NCBI GenBank assembly: GCA_002995645.1
Contig: PUHO01000008.1
Coordinates: 41,754 to 105,753 of the forward strand
Direction: 5' to 3'
Source of the DNA: SAR324 cluster bacterium
GTDB lineage: Bacteria; SAR324; XYD2-FULL-50-16; HCM1
Length of the DNA stretch: 64,000 nucleotides
How positions within the stretch are numbered: position 1 is the first letter of the stretch; each line of letters begins with the position of its first letter. The notes under the pieces were generated by a model. The model saw nothing but the letters and a program-made list of their open reading frames with translations. It searched no databases and was not told the DNA's origin. Below, one piece after another: positions 1 through 9,061 of this stretch. The position numbers were made by a program, and so were the translations under genes.

Positions 1-88
1 ACAGTACCGTCTTAGCATGACAAATAAAAAGCGTAAGACCTATTATCTGTTTACTATAACTATAAGCGTTAAAAAGAAAAGTGAGTGA
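1..88 (+). CDS. C-terminal fragment of an upstream gene, possibly T2SS GspL (partial)
   Basis: A frame open from base 2 runs to a TGA at 86-88 and gives about 28 residues ending in FTITISVKKKSE. It overlaps the GTG start of the gspM-like gene by 8 bases, the translational coupling seen within operons. In type II secretion operons the gene before gspM is usually gspL, whose product ends in a ferredoxin-like periplasmic domain finishing on a beta strand; the alternating hydrophobic tail fits this. The fragment is too short to identify by itself, so the name rests on context only. Confidence 0.4.
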   Translation, partial: QYRLSMTNKKRKTYYLFTITISVKKKSE

Positions 89-521
89 TAGAGAGAAAAT
101 ATACCTTATTATTGGTAGCGTTTTTATTGTTTTTCTTGGGATTTTGCATTTTGTTATAACCCCTTTTACAAATGCATATGACAGAAAAAAAACGTATATA
201 GAAACCTTATATTCTAATATAGACGAGCTGAATCAATTGGGAACAAAGTACGTTCAACGAAAGAAGAAAGTAGTCGCATCAGGTAATTTAAAAGAATATA
301 TAGATAACCTAATTACGCCAATGGAGCTAACTTCTAAAGTTAAAGAAGTTAGAGAAGGATTCGTAGAGGTTAGCGTTGACGGAGGAAGTATAGCAGATAT
401 GAGACGCATAATATATAATATAGAAGAACAGGGCTATTTTATTAGTTCGTTTGAACTCGGCGCTTCTTTTGAAAAGAAAAAAATGCTTACTTTAGATATG
501 ACAGTGTTACAGGTAAAATAA
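81..521 (+). CDS. gspM: Type II secretion system protein M-like (GspM/PilO family)
   Basis: A 146-aa protein with a short cytoplasmic N-terminus, one membrane segment at about residues 8-27, a charged coiled-coil stretch at about 34-65 and a C-terminal alpha/beta periplasmic domain. This is the layout of GspM, an inner-membrane platform protein of the type II secretion system that pairs with GspL. The start is GTG at 81, overlapping the previous frame. The next gene starts one base after its stop and looks like GspN, which supports the assignment. Primary sequence similarity in this family is weak, so the call rests on topology, size and neighbourhood. Confidence 0.6.
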   Translation: MSDREKIYLIIGSVFIVFLGILHFVITPFTNAYDRKKTYIETLYSNIDELNQLGTKYVQRKKKVVASGNLKEYIDNLITPMELTSKVKEVREGFVEVSVDGGSIADMRRIIYNIEEQGYFISSFELGASFEKKKMLTLDMTVLQVK

Positions 522-1376
522 ATGCGTAAAATTTTGAAGGGCTTTGGCATCACTCTAGTTCTGCTTATTTTGTTTATATACCTTGTAATACAAAACTTGC
601 CGGAAGCCTCAGTACGAAATTATATAGAACACACAATAAACGAACAGTTAATTGGTCAAGTTGTAAGTATTGGTGAATTCCACATAACCATTACCGGTTT
701 AGAATTAAAAAACGTAGTTATTTATGATAAATGGCAAAAATATCAAAAAATAGCGGAAATAGATTCTATCTCTGTATATGCAACTTTACTTTCTTTAGTA
801 AGCGGTAAAATACGTATAGAAGGCGATATATATCAAGGGTATATTCGTGGGTATATTAATTTGATTTTTTCTACTGTACACATTGGTTTTGCCGACGTGG
901 ATTTACGTTATATTCCTGCAGTTAAGAATTGCCTTTGCCTTGCGTCTAACACAACGGCGCGCGGAACCATTACAATGAATCATTATAATATACAAGAAAC
1001 CGAACTTGGTATTGCGCTAGATTCGTTGGTTTTTCATATGCCAAAACATAGTACAAGCTTTTTGGCGATACCGGATACCGGTTTGAAAAATGTAAAATTA
1101 GAAATTAAATCGTTAAACATAGCAAATCAATTCCGCTTGTTACTGCAAAGCGTGGGAGATGCGACAATAGACCTAACCGGTAGTGTTACTTTAAATCCTA
1201 AGAACCCTGCTTTTTCTTTTATGAACGTATCGCTTAACGTAACGCCAACAGCAACGTACGGACCTAAATTGCTAAAAGCAATTCCAATTATTCAAAATTA
1301 CATGGATAGTTCTAAACGACTGAAAGTGGTTGTTAAAGGACGCTTCCCGGGCATAGAAATAAAGAAAGTACAATGA
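522..1376 (+). CDS. gspN: Type II secretion system protein N-like (GspN)
   Basis: A 284-aa protein with an N-terminal membrane anchor (about residues 7-25) followed by an all-beta, AsmA-like periplasmic region. It contains strands typical of GspN, such as LKNVVIYDKW and TIDLTGSVTLNPKNP, and ends VVVKGRFPGIEIKKVQ. GspN is a bitopic inner-membrane component present in some type II secretion systems, notably in deltaproteobacteria and Leptospira. It directly abuts gspM (no gap) and its stop overlaps the mltG start by 4 bases (ATGA), so the genes are probably co-transcribed. The name is by fold pattern and context; an AsmA-like protein of other role is the alternative. Confidence 0.6.
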   Translation: MRKILKGFGITLVLLILFIYLVIQNLPEASVRNYIEHTINEQLIGQVVSIGEFHITITGLELKNVVIYDKWQKYQKIAEIDSISVYATLLSLVSGKIRIEGDIYQGYIRGYINLIFSTVHIGFADVDLRYIPAVKNCLCLASNTTARGTITMNHYNIQETELGIALDSLVFHMPKHSTSFLAIPDTGLKNVKLEIKSLNIANQFRLLLQSVGDATIDLTGSVTLNPKNPAFSFMNVSLNVTPTATYGPKLLKAIPIIQNYMDSSKRLKVVVKGRFPGIEIKKVQ

Positions 1377-2398
1377 TGCGATTCCAACGTAAAGTAATAT
1401 GGCAAGCTCTTATTTTGTTTGTTTTTTTATTGGCTTTATATATTATTACAATATTGTTTTTCCCTTATCGTAACTATACGGAAAAACATAAAATCATAAA
1501 AGTTAAACAAGGAATGAGTATAAACTCAATTGGGCTTTTACTGGAAAAAGAAGGCGTTATTTACTCTCATAACTTTTTTAACCTGCTCGTTCGTTTTAGA
1601 TCAAAACGCGCAGTGGAACAAGGGAAATATTTATGGAATCAATCCTATTCTTTGTGGCAAGTTGTTAATATCTTAGAACAAGGCAAGGTCGTTCTTGCAA
1701 CAGTGACTATTCCGGAAGGTTGGCGAATGCGCCGCATTTTCAGGACACTAGCAAGGCGTAAATTAAATACAGTGCAAGAATATACGGAACTAGCGTCAAG
1801 TCGTGCTTTTTTGAAGCTCCTGCATTTACCGCCGAACGCAAAAAACTTGGAAGGGTTTCTTGCTCCAGATACGTATAAATTTTCTTATGGTGAAAGTAGT
1901 AAACAAATCTTAACGACTATGGTGCATAACTTTTTTTCGCGTATGCCAAGAAATTATGCCGACTTAGCACATAAATTTAATTTAAGTTACTATGATGCTA
2001 TTATCCTTGCGTCTATTATAGAAAAGGAAACAAGCAAATCAAAAGAAAGGGGATTAATATCGTCTGTGTTTCATAATCGCTTACGTAAACCAATGCCATT
2101 ACAAACCGATCCGACTATTATATACGGCTCGCCGGATTATAAAGGAAAGATTACAAAGAAAATGCTACGTAAGCCAACGCCGTATAATACGTATAGAAAC
2201 TTTGGGTTAACGCCGACTCCTATATCTAATCCTGGATTAGCATCTATTATGGCGGCAGTTCAACCAAAACAAACAAAATATTTGTATTTTGTTGCTAGAG
2301 GTAACGGATATCATTATTTTAGCGAAACCTATGCCGAACATAGAAAAGCAATACAAAGGTATCAAAAAAAACGTTCACAAAAATATCGTTCTTATTAA
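1373..2398 (+). CDS. mltG: Endolytic peptidoglycan transglycosylase MltG (YceG)
   Basis: MltG cleaves nascent glycan strands at the inner membrane and helps set glycan chain length. The 341-aa product has an N-terminal membrane segment (about residues 10-30), a LysM-like region, and the YceG catalytic domain. The motif ASIIEKET carries the catalytic glutamate at residue 217 (Glu218 in E. coli), followed by the family motifs SSVFHNRL and LQTDPTIIYG. The length matches the family (about 340 aa). It starts inside the last codon of gspN (4-base overlap) and ends 17 bases before hflK, with a purine-rich Shine-Dalgarno (aaaaggaa) between. Confidence 0.93.
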   Translation: MMRFQRKVIWQALILFVFLLALYIITILFFPYRNYTEKHKIIKVKQGMSINSIGLLLEKEGVIYSHNFFNLLVRFRSKRAVEQGKYLWNQSYSLWQVVNILEQGKVVLATVTIPEGWRMRRIFRTLARRKLNTVQEYTELASSRAFLKLLHLPPNAKNLEGFLAPDTYKFSYGESSKQILTTMVHNFFSRMPRNYADLAHKFNLSYYDAIILASIIEKETSKSKERGLISSVFHNRLRKPMPLQTDPTIIYGSPDYKGKITKKMLRKPTPYNTYRNFGLTPTPISNPGLASIMAAVQPKQTKYLYFVARGNGYHYFSETYAEHRKAIQRYQKKRSQKYRSY

Positions 2399-2415
2399 TT
2401 TAAAAAGGAATACTT

Positions 2416-3483
2416 ATGAGTGACTATAATAATCCGTGGGATTCAAGAAATAAACAAAAAGGGGATTCATTTGAAAAAAACGTAAAAGATTTTTTCAGTA
2501 AATTTTTTGGTAATGAATCGCCTTCAGGAAATCCAAAAAAATCATCTAAATTAACAGTTGCTATTATTATTGTTGCACTGGCTTTATTTGTTATAGTGGA
2601 TTCTGTTTATCAAATACAACCGGGAGAACAAGGCGTTGTTCTTAGGCTAGGGCGCTTTAGCTCTTTGTCTAATCCGGGTTTACATATTCGTATCCCTGTT
2701 GTGGATAAGTTGTATAAAGTAGACATAGGAACGATTCGTAAAGAGAATTTCGGCGGGGCAAATAGCCGCGTTGACGCTGTTGAGAATTTAATTGCTCTTG
2801 CGTTAACAGCAGATAAAAACGTCATTAAACTAAGCTGGGTCGTGCAATATAAAGTAAAAGATCCAATTAGGTTTTTATTTGCGATTCGCGATCAACGCGC
2901 TTGGGTGCAAGATATATCGCAAGCAACAATGCGCCGTGTTGTTGGTAATAAAACGTTTGATGAAGTCCTAGCAAGTAGGGAAGAAATTTCATTACAAACA
3001 AAAACGGAAATGCAAGCTTTACTTGATAAATATGAATCAGGCGTGCAAATTACAACAGTACAATTACAAGACGCCGCGCCACCGGGACCGGTAAGACCTT
3101 CTTTTGACGAAGTAAACGACGCAGAACAAGACAGGGCAAGGCTAGTGAATGAAGCTGAAAAAGAAAGCAATTCTAAGATCCCAAAAGCAAAAGGGGAAGC
3201 CAAGAAATTAATTGAAGAAGCGAAAGGTTACGCTGTTGCAAGAGTGCAAGAAGCAAAAGGGGACGTTGCTTTATTTAATAAATTATATCATGCTTATAAG
3301 AAAGCAAAAGTCGTTACAAGAGAACGGTTATACATAGAAACAATGCAAGAAGTTTTGCCACACTTAAAAGAAGTGGTAGTGATAGACGACGGTAAAAAGG
3401 GAACAATCCCTTTATTAAATATTGGAGCAGTATCCGGTAAAAAAGGCGCCATGGCAATAGCAGGAGGACAAAATGAAAAGTAA
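2416..3483 (+). CDS. hflK: FtsH protease modulator HflK
   Basis: HflK is a membrane-anchored SPFH/prohibitin-domain protein that forms large periplasm-facing cages with HflC around the FtsH protease. The 355-aa product begins with the family's N-terminal NNPWDS motif, has a Gly/Lys-rich linker, one membrane segment (about residues 45-62), the SPFH core (IQPGEQGVVLRLGRF onwards) and an Ala/Glu/Lys-rich coiled coil at about 240-290. It is shorter than the E. coli protein (419 aa), mainly in the N-terminal linker and C-terminus. hflC starts 11 bases before its end, as expected for an hflKC pair. The start ATG has a good upstream Shine-Dalgarno. Confidence 0.95.
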   Translation: MSDYNNPWDSRNKQKGDSFEKNVKDFFSKFFGNESPSGNPKKSSKLTVAIIIVALALFVIVDSVYQIQPGEQGVVLRLGRFSSLSNPGLHIRIPVVDKLYKVDIGTIRKENFGGANSRVDAVENLIALALTADKNVIKLSWVVQYKVKDPIRFLFAIRDQRAWVQDISQATMRRVVGNKTFDEVLASREEISLQTKTEMQALLDKYESGVQITTVQLQDAAPPGPVRPSFDEVNDAEQDRARLVNEAEKESNSKIPKAKGEAKKLIEEAKGYAVARVQEAKGDVALFNKLYHAYKKAKVVTRERLYIETMQEVLPHLKEVVVIDDGKKGTIPLLNIGAVSGKKGAMAIAGGQNEK

Positions 3484-4396
3484 TCAAATATTAGCTATAT
3501 TCTTGCTCGTTGCGGCAGTTTTATTTATTGGTTTTAATAGTGTTCTTGTGGTGCAAGAAGACGAAATGGCAGTTATTACGGAGTTTGGTAAGCCGAAAAC
3601 TACTTATTATAAAGCCGGATTATATTTTAAAAAACCGTTTGTACAAAAGACTTTATTTTTTGATAAACGTATTCAAAAATGGGACGGTAGACCGTATGAA
3701 ATCCCAACAAAAGACAAGAAATTTATTATTCTTGATACAGCGGCAAGGTGGCGTATTAATAACCCGTTACTTTTTTTACGTCGTATGAAAAATTTCTATC
3801 AAGCAAATATGATCCTAGACGATTTGTTTAACGGGGCAACAAGGGATTTTATCAATCAAAACAACCTTGTTGAGGTAATTCGTAGTTCTGATTGGAAAGT
3901 AGGGCAAGAAGTGAGTGAACAAGGCGCAAGGCAAGAAGCGGTTTTACTAGGACGGGATAAAATAATACAACTTATCCGCGACAGAGTGAAAGAAGTTGCT
4001 GCGGCTTATGGTATTGACGTTTTAGAAGTATTGATTAAAAAAATTAACTATACTGAGAACGTACGTAAAACAGTGTATAGCCGTATGATTTCAGAACGTA
4101 AAAGAATGGCGGCGCAAAGTCGTTCCGAAGGGGAAGCTTTAAAAGCAAGCGTATTAGGAAGTATGGGCAAAACATTAAGCACCATTGAATCGCAAGCTTA
4201 TAAAGAAGAACAAGAAATTAAAGGGCAAGCTGATGCTGATGCGGCTAATATTTACGGTAAAGCCTATAATCAAGACGTAGAGTTTTATAAATTTTTCATT
4301 ACCTTAAAATCATATAAAACAATTTTAGGAGCGAACACAAGGCTAGTCCTTCGTGCTAATTCGCCTTTATATAAATATTTCAAGCAAACGCATTAA
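3473..4396 (+). CDS. hflC: FtsH protease modulator HflC
   Basis: This is the partner of HflK in the FtsH-regulating SPFH complex. It is 307 aa with an N-terminal membrane segment (about residues 6-25), the SPFH domain beginning VVQEDEMAVITEFGKP, and the HflC C-terminal signature: a coiled coil with EEQEIKGQADADAANIYG followed by the VEFYKF segment. The ATG lies within the hflK 3' end (11-base overlap), so translation is probably coupled. It is the last clear gene of the mltG-hflK-hflC set; the next ORF is a polysaccharide ligase-like gene 17 bases on. Confidence 0.95.
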   Translation: MKSNQILAIFLLVAAVLFIGFNSVLVVQEDEMAVITEFGKPKTTYYKAGLYFKKPFVQKTLFFDKRIQKWDGRPYEIPTKDKKFIILDTAARWRINNPLLFLRRMKNFYQANMILDDLFNGATRDFINQNNLVEVIRSSDWKVGQEVSEQGARQEAVLLGRDKIIQLIRDRVKEVAAAYGIDVLEVLIKKINYTENVRKTVYSRMISERKRMAAQSRSEGEALKASVLGSMGKTLSTIESQAYKEEQEIKGQADADAANIYGKAYNQDVEFYKFFITLKSYKTILGANTRLVLRANSPLYKYFKQTH

Positions 4397-4413
4397 TTTT
4401 TAGATTTATTTAT

Positions 4414-5739
4414 ATGAAAAACTCCGGTTCAATCTATGGCAAGGTGCAACGATTTGTGTTGCTACTGCTAGCAGTGTCTCTTTCTTGTTCTATTGCAGGA
4501 ATTCACTTTGCTTTAGTAGTGACTTATATTGTGACAATCGTCTTGGTGGTGAAAAAAGAAATACCTGTTTTTTTCCCAAAAGAGGCGTTTGTTTTATTGG
4601 GGTTTCTTCTTTTGACCTTGTTAGCGGCAACATATGCGCAGAATCATACGGCATCGCTTTCTCATTTGAGTAAAGACGTTCGCTTGCCTATGATTTTTTG
4701 CATAGCCTGGTTTGCTTCTACCTATGATCCGGAGAAATGGCGTTTCTATTTCTATTTGTTTTTAGGTTTTGCTTCGTTTATAGCTATTTACGGCATAATT
4801 CAACATTTTACAGGAACAAGCGTCTTAAAAAACGGGATTTTATCTTGGTACTATCCAACTTGGAACGTGCAACTTGTTAACGATAAACTACAAGTTTCTT
4901 GGCAAGTAAGGGGAACCTATTCGCATCACCTTACTTTTGGCGGCGTGTTTTTGTGGATTTGGTTATTTTGCTTTAGCTTAATTTTGTTTGACAATAAAGA
5001 TCGTAGTTTTTTAATTATGTTGGCAATCCCGCTAACTATTGTGTTAGTGTATTCATATGCAAGAAGCGCATGGATTGGGACATTAGTCGGCATAGTGTGT
5101 ATTATTTTGTTTAGATTAAAACAAAAACGAGGCTTATTTATAGGCACCGTTCTTGGCGGCAGTTTATTGCTGGTTATACTTACTAAATTAGAAGTAACAA
5201 AAGCCTTATTTTATAAACTAGGAACTATTGGCGATCGTATCGTTAGCATAACTTCGGCGTCAGCTAATAATGATCGATTATATATGTGGAAAGCGGCGTT
5301 AACATTAATAAAAAGACATCCTTTCGGTGTTGGCGCAAAAAATACGAATGAATTACAAACTATATACGATCAAATCACGGCGAGTACAGGGCATTATTTT
5401 TTAAATAAAGCAACTATGGGTGTTCATAATTTATATTTACAAATATGGCTTATGTTCGGTTTTGTTGCTTTACTTGCCTTTCTTCTTTGGATTGGCATGT
5501 GGCTTTGGCGAGTGTATAAAGGCATTTTACAAAGTGAAGGATATGAAAAAGCAATTTTAGTTGGAATCTTTGCTGGGGCTATAGGTTTTCTTATTGAAGG
5601 CATATTTGAAGTGAATTTTTATGACGGAGAAGTCCAAACTATGTTATTAATAGGAATGGCGTTAAGTTGGGCTATTTTACACAGGCAAAAACAACGGGCG
5701 TTAAACCTAGAAGAAAAAACGAAGCCAATAGCAAGCTAG
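4414..5739 (+). CDS. O-antigen ligase/polymerase family membrane protein (Wzy_C superfamily)
   Basis: A 441-aa polytopic membrane protein with about 10-12 predicted hydrophobic segments. It carries the O-antigen ligase/polymerase signature SYARSAWIGTLVG in the middle and the large periplasmic loop after about residue 270, with YMWKAALTLIKRHPFGVG and the HNLYLQIW motif, both typical of the Wzy_C family. Such proteins join O-antigen to lipid A-core (WaaL) or polymerise O units (Wzy). Sequence alone does not separate the two, and no LPS cluster surrounds it. It follows hflC by 17 bases and precedes gyrA by 56 bases. Confidence 0.8.
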   Translation: MKNSGSIYGKVQRFVLLLLAVSLSCSIAGIHFALVVTYIVTIVLVVKKEIPVFFPKEAFVLLGFLLLTLLAATYAQNHTASLSHLSKDVRLPMIFCIAWFASTYDPEKWRFYFYLFLGFASFIAIYGIIQHFTGTSVLKNGILSWYYPTWNVQLVNDKLQVSWQVRGTYSHHLTFGGVFLWIWLFCFSLILFDNKDRSFLIMLAIPLTIVLVYSYARSAWIGTLVGIVCIILFRLKQKRGLFIGTVLGGSLLLVILTKLEVTKALFYKLGTIGDRIVSITSASANNDRLYMWKAALTLIKRHPFGVGAKNTNELQTIYDQITASTGHYFLNKATMGVHNLYLQIWLMFGFVALLAFLLWIGMWLWRVYKGILQSEGYEKAILVGIFAGAIGFLIEGIFEVNFYDGEVQTMLLIGMALSWAILHRQKQRALNLEEKTKPIAS

Positions 5740-5795
5740 TTGGTAAGAGTAAACAGATAGTATATTTATAAATTAATTAGAGTATAGTTTAAGTT

Positions 5796-8219
5796 ATGGT
5801 AGAAACGAATATTATTTCAAAAAATATTGAAGAATCAATGAAGGACGCATACCTTGATTATGCAATGAGTGTCATCATAGGAAGGGCTCTACCAGACGTA
5901 CGGGACGGTTTAAAGCCGGTACATAGGCGAATCTTGTACGCAATGAGTGATTTGAACGTACTACATACAAGACCGTATATGAAATCGGCGCGTATTGTTG
6001 GGGAAGTGATCGGTAAATATCATCCGCATGGTGATGCTGCCGTATATGATGCCACAGTGCGTATGGTGCAAGATTTTTCGTTACGTATTCCTTTAGTAGA
6101 CGGACAAGGGAACTTTGGTTCTGTTGACGGCGATGAAGCGGCGGCTATGCGTTACACAGAGGTAAGGCTTGCTAAAGTTACACAAGAATTTTTACAAGAT
6201 CTAGAAAAAAATACAGTTGATTTTATTGATAACTATGACGGATCTTTAAGAGAACCGACAGTGTTACCAACAAAAGTGCCTAATTTGTTGATTAACGGAT
6301 CGTCCGGTATAGCTGTGGGAATGGCAACAAATATTCCTTCCCATAATCTTGGTGAGGTGATTAAAGGTTTATTGTATTATATTGACAATAGAGATTGTTC
6401 TATTGAAGATTTAATGGCGTATATTCCGGGACCAGATTTCCCAACAGCCGGGGAAATACGGGGCGTTAAAGGTATTATAGAAGCCTATAAAACAGGTAGG
6501 GGCATTATTTATGTTCGTGCTAAAACCTTAGTAGAAGAAAGACCAAACGGCAAAGAAGCTATTATTGTTACTGAATTGCCGTATATGGTGAATAAAGCAA
6601 GATTAATAGAAAAAATAGCCGAGCTAGTTAAGCTAAAAAAAATAGAAGGCATACAAGATCTACGAGACGAATCAGATAAACGCGGTATGCGTATTGTTAT
6701 TGAGTTAAAACGTAACGAAGATTCAGAAAGTATGATTGCTAAGTTGTATAAAAATACGTCTATGCAAACTTCGTTTGGTATTAATTTGCTTGCCGTTGTG
6801 GACGCGCAACCACAGCTTTTGAATTTAAAGCAAATCTTATATCACTTTCTTAATCACCGTATAGAAATAGTTACAAGACGTATTACGTTTGAACTAGCTA
6901 AAGCAGAGCAACGAGCGCATATACTAGAAGGTTTACAAGTAGCGCAAACTAAAATTGATGAAGTCGTTGCGTTAATCCGCCAAGCAAAAAGCACAAAAGA
7001 AGCTAAAGAAGGTTTAATGACAAGCTTTGCTTTAAGTGACAAACAAGCGCAAGCTATTTTAGAAATGCGATTGCAGCGATTAACTGCGCTAGAAGTGGAA
7101 AAACTAGTTGGCGAGTTAACTGAGTTATATAAAAATATTACATGGTATAAAGAGGTGCTTGCCAATGACACTTTGTTAATTAATATTATAAAAGACGAGT
7201 TAAAAGAAATAGACGAAACCTATACAACGCCACGAAGGACTAACATTGAAACAAGCGATCCAAACGTTTCAGTAGAAGAGTTAATACCAAATGATAATAT
7301 GGTCGTAACTATGAGTCGCGGTGGGTATATTAAACGTATTGCCTTGGAAAATTATAATACGCAAAACAGAGGTGGTAAAGGAAAAGTTGGCATGGGTACG
7401 GCTACGGAAGACGTACTAGATCAAGTGTACTTTGCAACGGCACATGCTAATTTATTAATTTTCACAAATCAAGGACGCGTTTTTTCTAAGAAAATATATG
7501 AATTGCCACTTGCTTCAAGAACGGCAAAAGGCAGAGCGTGGATTAATTTAATCCCTTTACTAGCAGAAGAAGAAGTCGTTTGTTGTATGCCTATTGCTGA
7601 CTTACAACAAGATAGTTCTATTGTAATGATGACGCAAAACGGTGTAATTAAAAGAACGGCGCTATCTGCGTATGAAAAAATACGAAGTACCGGCGTTAAA
7701 TCTATTGTATTAGACGAAGGGGATAAAGTTATATCCGCAAGGTACGGCAATAAAGAAGATTCTATTTTTATTGCAACGTCTAACGGTATGTCGTTACGTT
7801 TCTTAGTTGAGAAATTACGAGAACAAGGACGCGTTACAAGAGGGGTACGAGGTATTAAGTTGCGAGAAGACGATTACGTTGTATCTATGGAAGTGATTGC
7901 CGATGAAAACATGGACTTAATGACCATTACAGAAAACGGCTATGCAAAAAAATCAAAAGTAAGCAATTATCCAATACGAAACCGCGCCGGCGTGGGTATT
8001 ATGAATATCCGCAAATCAAGTCGCAACGGTAAAGTGATTATAGCGCTTCCGGTAACAAACGAAAGTGAATTAATTTTATTAACAATGCAAGGTAAAGTAA
8101 TGCGCGTTGCTGTGAAACAAATTAATATTACAGGACGGGTAACGCAAGGAGTACGCTTAATTTCACTAGAAAAAGAAGAAAAACTTGTTTCAGCTATTAA
8201 TTTTGTATTAGACGAATAA
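5796..8219 (+). CDS. gyrA: DNA gyrase subunit A
   Basis: GyrA is the breakage-reunion subunit of type II topoisomerase DNA gyrase, introducing negative supercoils with GyrB. The 807-aa product has the N-terminal winged-helix/tower core with the active-site tyrosine at residue 120 (AAMRYTEVRL), the quinolone-binding segment HPHGDAAVYDATVRM, and a C-terminal beta-pinwheel. A GyrA-box (QNRGGKG, about residues 523-529) marks it as GyrA rather than ParC. The position equivalent to E. coli Ser83 is Ala (residue 81). Full length for the family. A lipoprotein gene follows after 12 bases, suggesting one transcript with the par genes. Confidence 0.97.
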   Translation: MVETNIISKNIEESMKDAYLDYAMSVIIGRALPDVRDGLKPVHRRILYAMSDLNVLHTRPYMKSARIVGEVIGKYHPHGDAAVYDATVRMVQDFSLRIPLVDGQGNFGSVDGDEAAAMRYTEVRLAKVTQEFLQDLEKNTVDFIDNYDGSLREPTVLPTKVPNLLINGSSGIAVGMATNIPSHNLGEVIKGLLYYIDNRDCSIEDLMAYIPGPDFPTAGEIRGVKGIIEAYKTGRGIIYVRAKTLVEERPNGKEAIIVTELPYMVNKARLIEKIAELVKLKKIEGIQDLRDESDKRGMRIVIELKRNEDSESMIAKLYKNTSMQTSFGINLLAVVDAQPQLLNLKQILYHFLNHRIEIVTRRITFELAKAEQRAHILEGLQVAQTKIDEVVALIRQAKSTKEAKEGLMTSFALSDKQAQAILEMRLQRLTALEVEKLVGELTELYKNITWYKEVLANDTLLINIIKDELKEIDETYTTPRRTNIETSDPNVSVEELIPNDNMVVTMSRGGYIKRIALENYNTQNRGGKGKVGMGTATEDVLDQVYFATAHANLLIFTNQGRVFSKKIYELPLASRTAKGRAWINLIPLLAEEEVVCCMPIADLQQDSSIVMMTQNGVIKRTALSAYEKIRSTGVKSIVLDEGDKVISARYGNKEDSIFIATSNGMSLRFLVEKLREQGRVTRGVRGIKLREDDYVVSMEVIADENMDLMTITENGYAKKSKVSNYPIRNRAGVGIMNIRKSSRNGKVIIALPVTNESELILLTMQGKVMRVAVKQINITGRVTQGVRLISLEKEEKLVSAINFVLDE

Positions 8220-8231
8220 ACTAGAATAGTA

Positions 8232-9047
8232 ATGAAAAGAAATTTTTTAACTACATGCGTATTATTATGTAGCTGCTTAGTGTTAATTAGCTCTTGCGAT
8301 TTTAATAAGCCGGATCATATTTTTACAAGGGCAGTTGAAAAAATGCAAGCTTATCAATACAAAGACGCAGTAACTTTGTTTGATATTATAGTGCGCGCGT
8401 ATCCGGACAGTGAATTAGTAGATCGGTCTTTGTTTTTTATAGCAAATACATATGAAACCTATTTGCTAGATCTTCCTAAAGCAATTAAAACGTATCGCAC
8501 TATATTGCAAAGAGGACCGGATTCGGCATATTATACGGCTAGTATAGAAGCGCTTTTTAGAATATATATAGCCGGTGGTAATAAGAATATGCGAGAAATG
8601 GCTTTATTAATTTCACGTTTATATACGAATCCAAATAATAAGTATAATTTTGCTAAACAATATATTTTAGCGCAAGAATATTTACAGACAAAAGATTACC
8701 AACAAACGCGTGTTATTGCAAAACAAATATACGTTCATGCAAAAACCCCGTTGTGGCAACAAAGAGCGTATTATTTAATTGGCAAATCCTATGAGCAACA
8801 AGGGAACTTGGCAATGGCGCTTTTAACTGTAAAAGAGATGCAGAAGAAATATAGTAAAACTATATATGCCGTTCCTATTATTTTAGAAATAGGCGATATT
8901 TTTGAAAGACAAGGTAACTTATTACAAGCTGTTACTATGTACCGCAAGATATTAAATAACACGGAAAAACAAAGCATTTATTACCAACTGACGTATGAAC
9001 GTATAGAACGTATTCGTTTAAGAATGCGCTATACAAACGAAGGTTAA
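8232..9047 (+). CDS. TPR-repeat lipoprotein, BamD/CpoB-like
   Basis: A 271-aa protein with a lipoprotein signal peptide: basic start, hydrophobic core and the lipobox ISSC, giving Cys22 as the likely lipidated residue. The rest is helical with tetratricopeptide-like repeats, for example FTRAVEKMQAYQYKDAVTLF and the RAYPDSELVDRSLFFIANTY segment, which resemble the outer-membrane-lipoprotein family that includes BamD. BamD belongs to the beta-barrel assembly machine, but it is about 245 aa and its defining features cannot be confirmed here. It sits 12 bases after gyrA and 14 before parA. Confidence 0.65.
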   Translation: MKRNFLTTCVLLCSCLVLISSCDFNKPDHIFTRAVEKMQAYQYKDAVTLFDIIVRAYPDSELVDRSLFFIANTYETYLLDLPKAIKTYRTILQRGPDSAYYTASIEALFRIYIAGGNKNMREMALLISRLYTNPNNKYNFAKQYILAQEYLQTKDYQQTRVIAKQIYVHAKTPLWQQRAYYLIGKSYEQQGNLAMALLTVKEMQKKYSKTIYAVPIILEIGDIFERQGNLLQAVTMYRKILNNTEKQSIYYQLTYERIERIRLRMRYTNEG

Positions 9048-9061
9048 CGTAAAAGGAAACT

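Noticed and set aside
2610..3203. Minus-strand frames of 71 and 103 aa opposite hflK
   Set aside because: They lie fully inside the well-supported hflK gene, have Ser/Cys-rich composition typical of reverse-complement coding sequence, and no ribosome sites.
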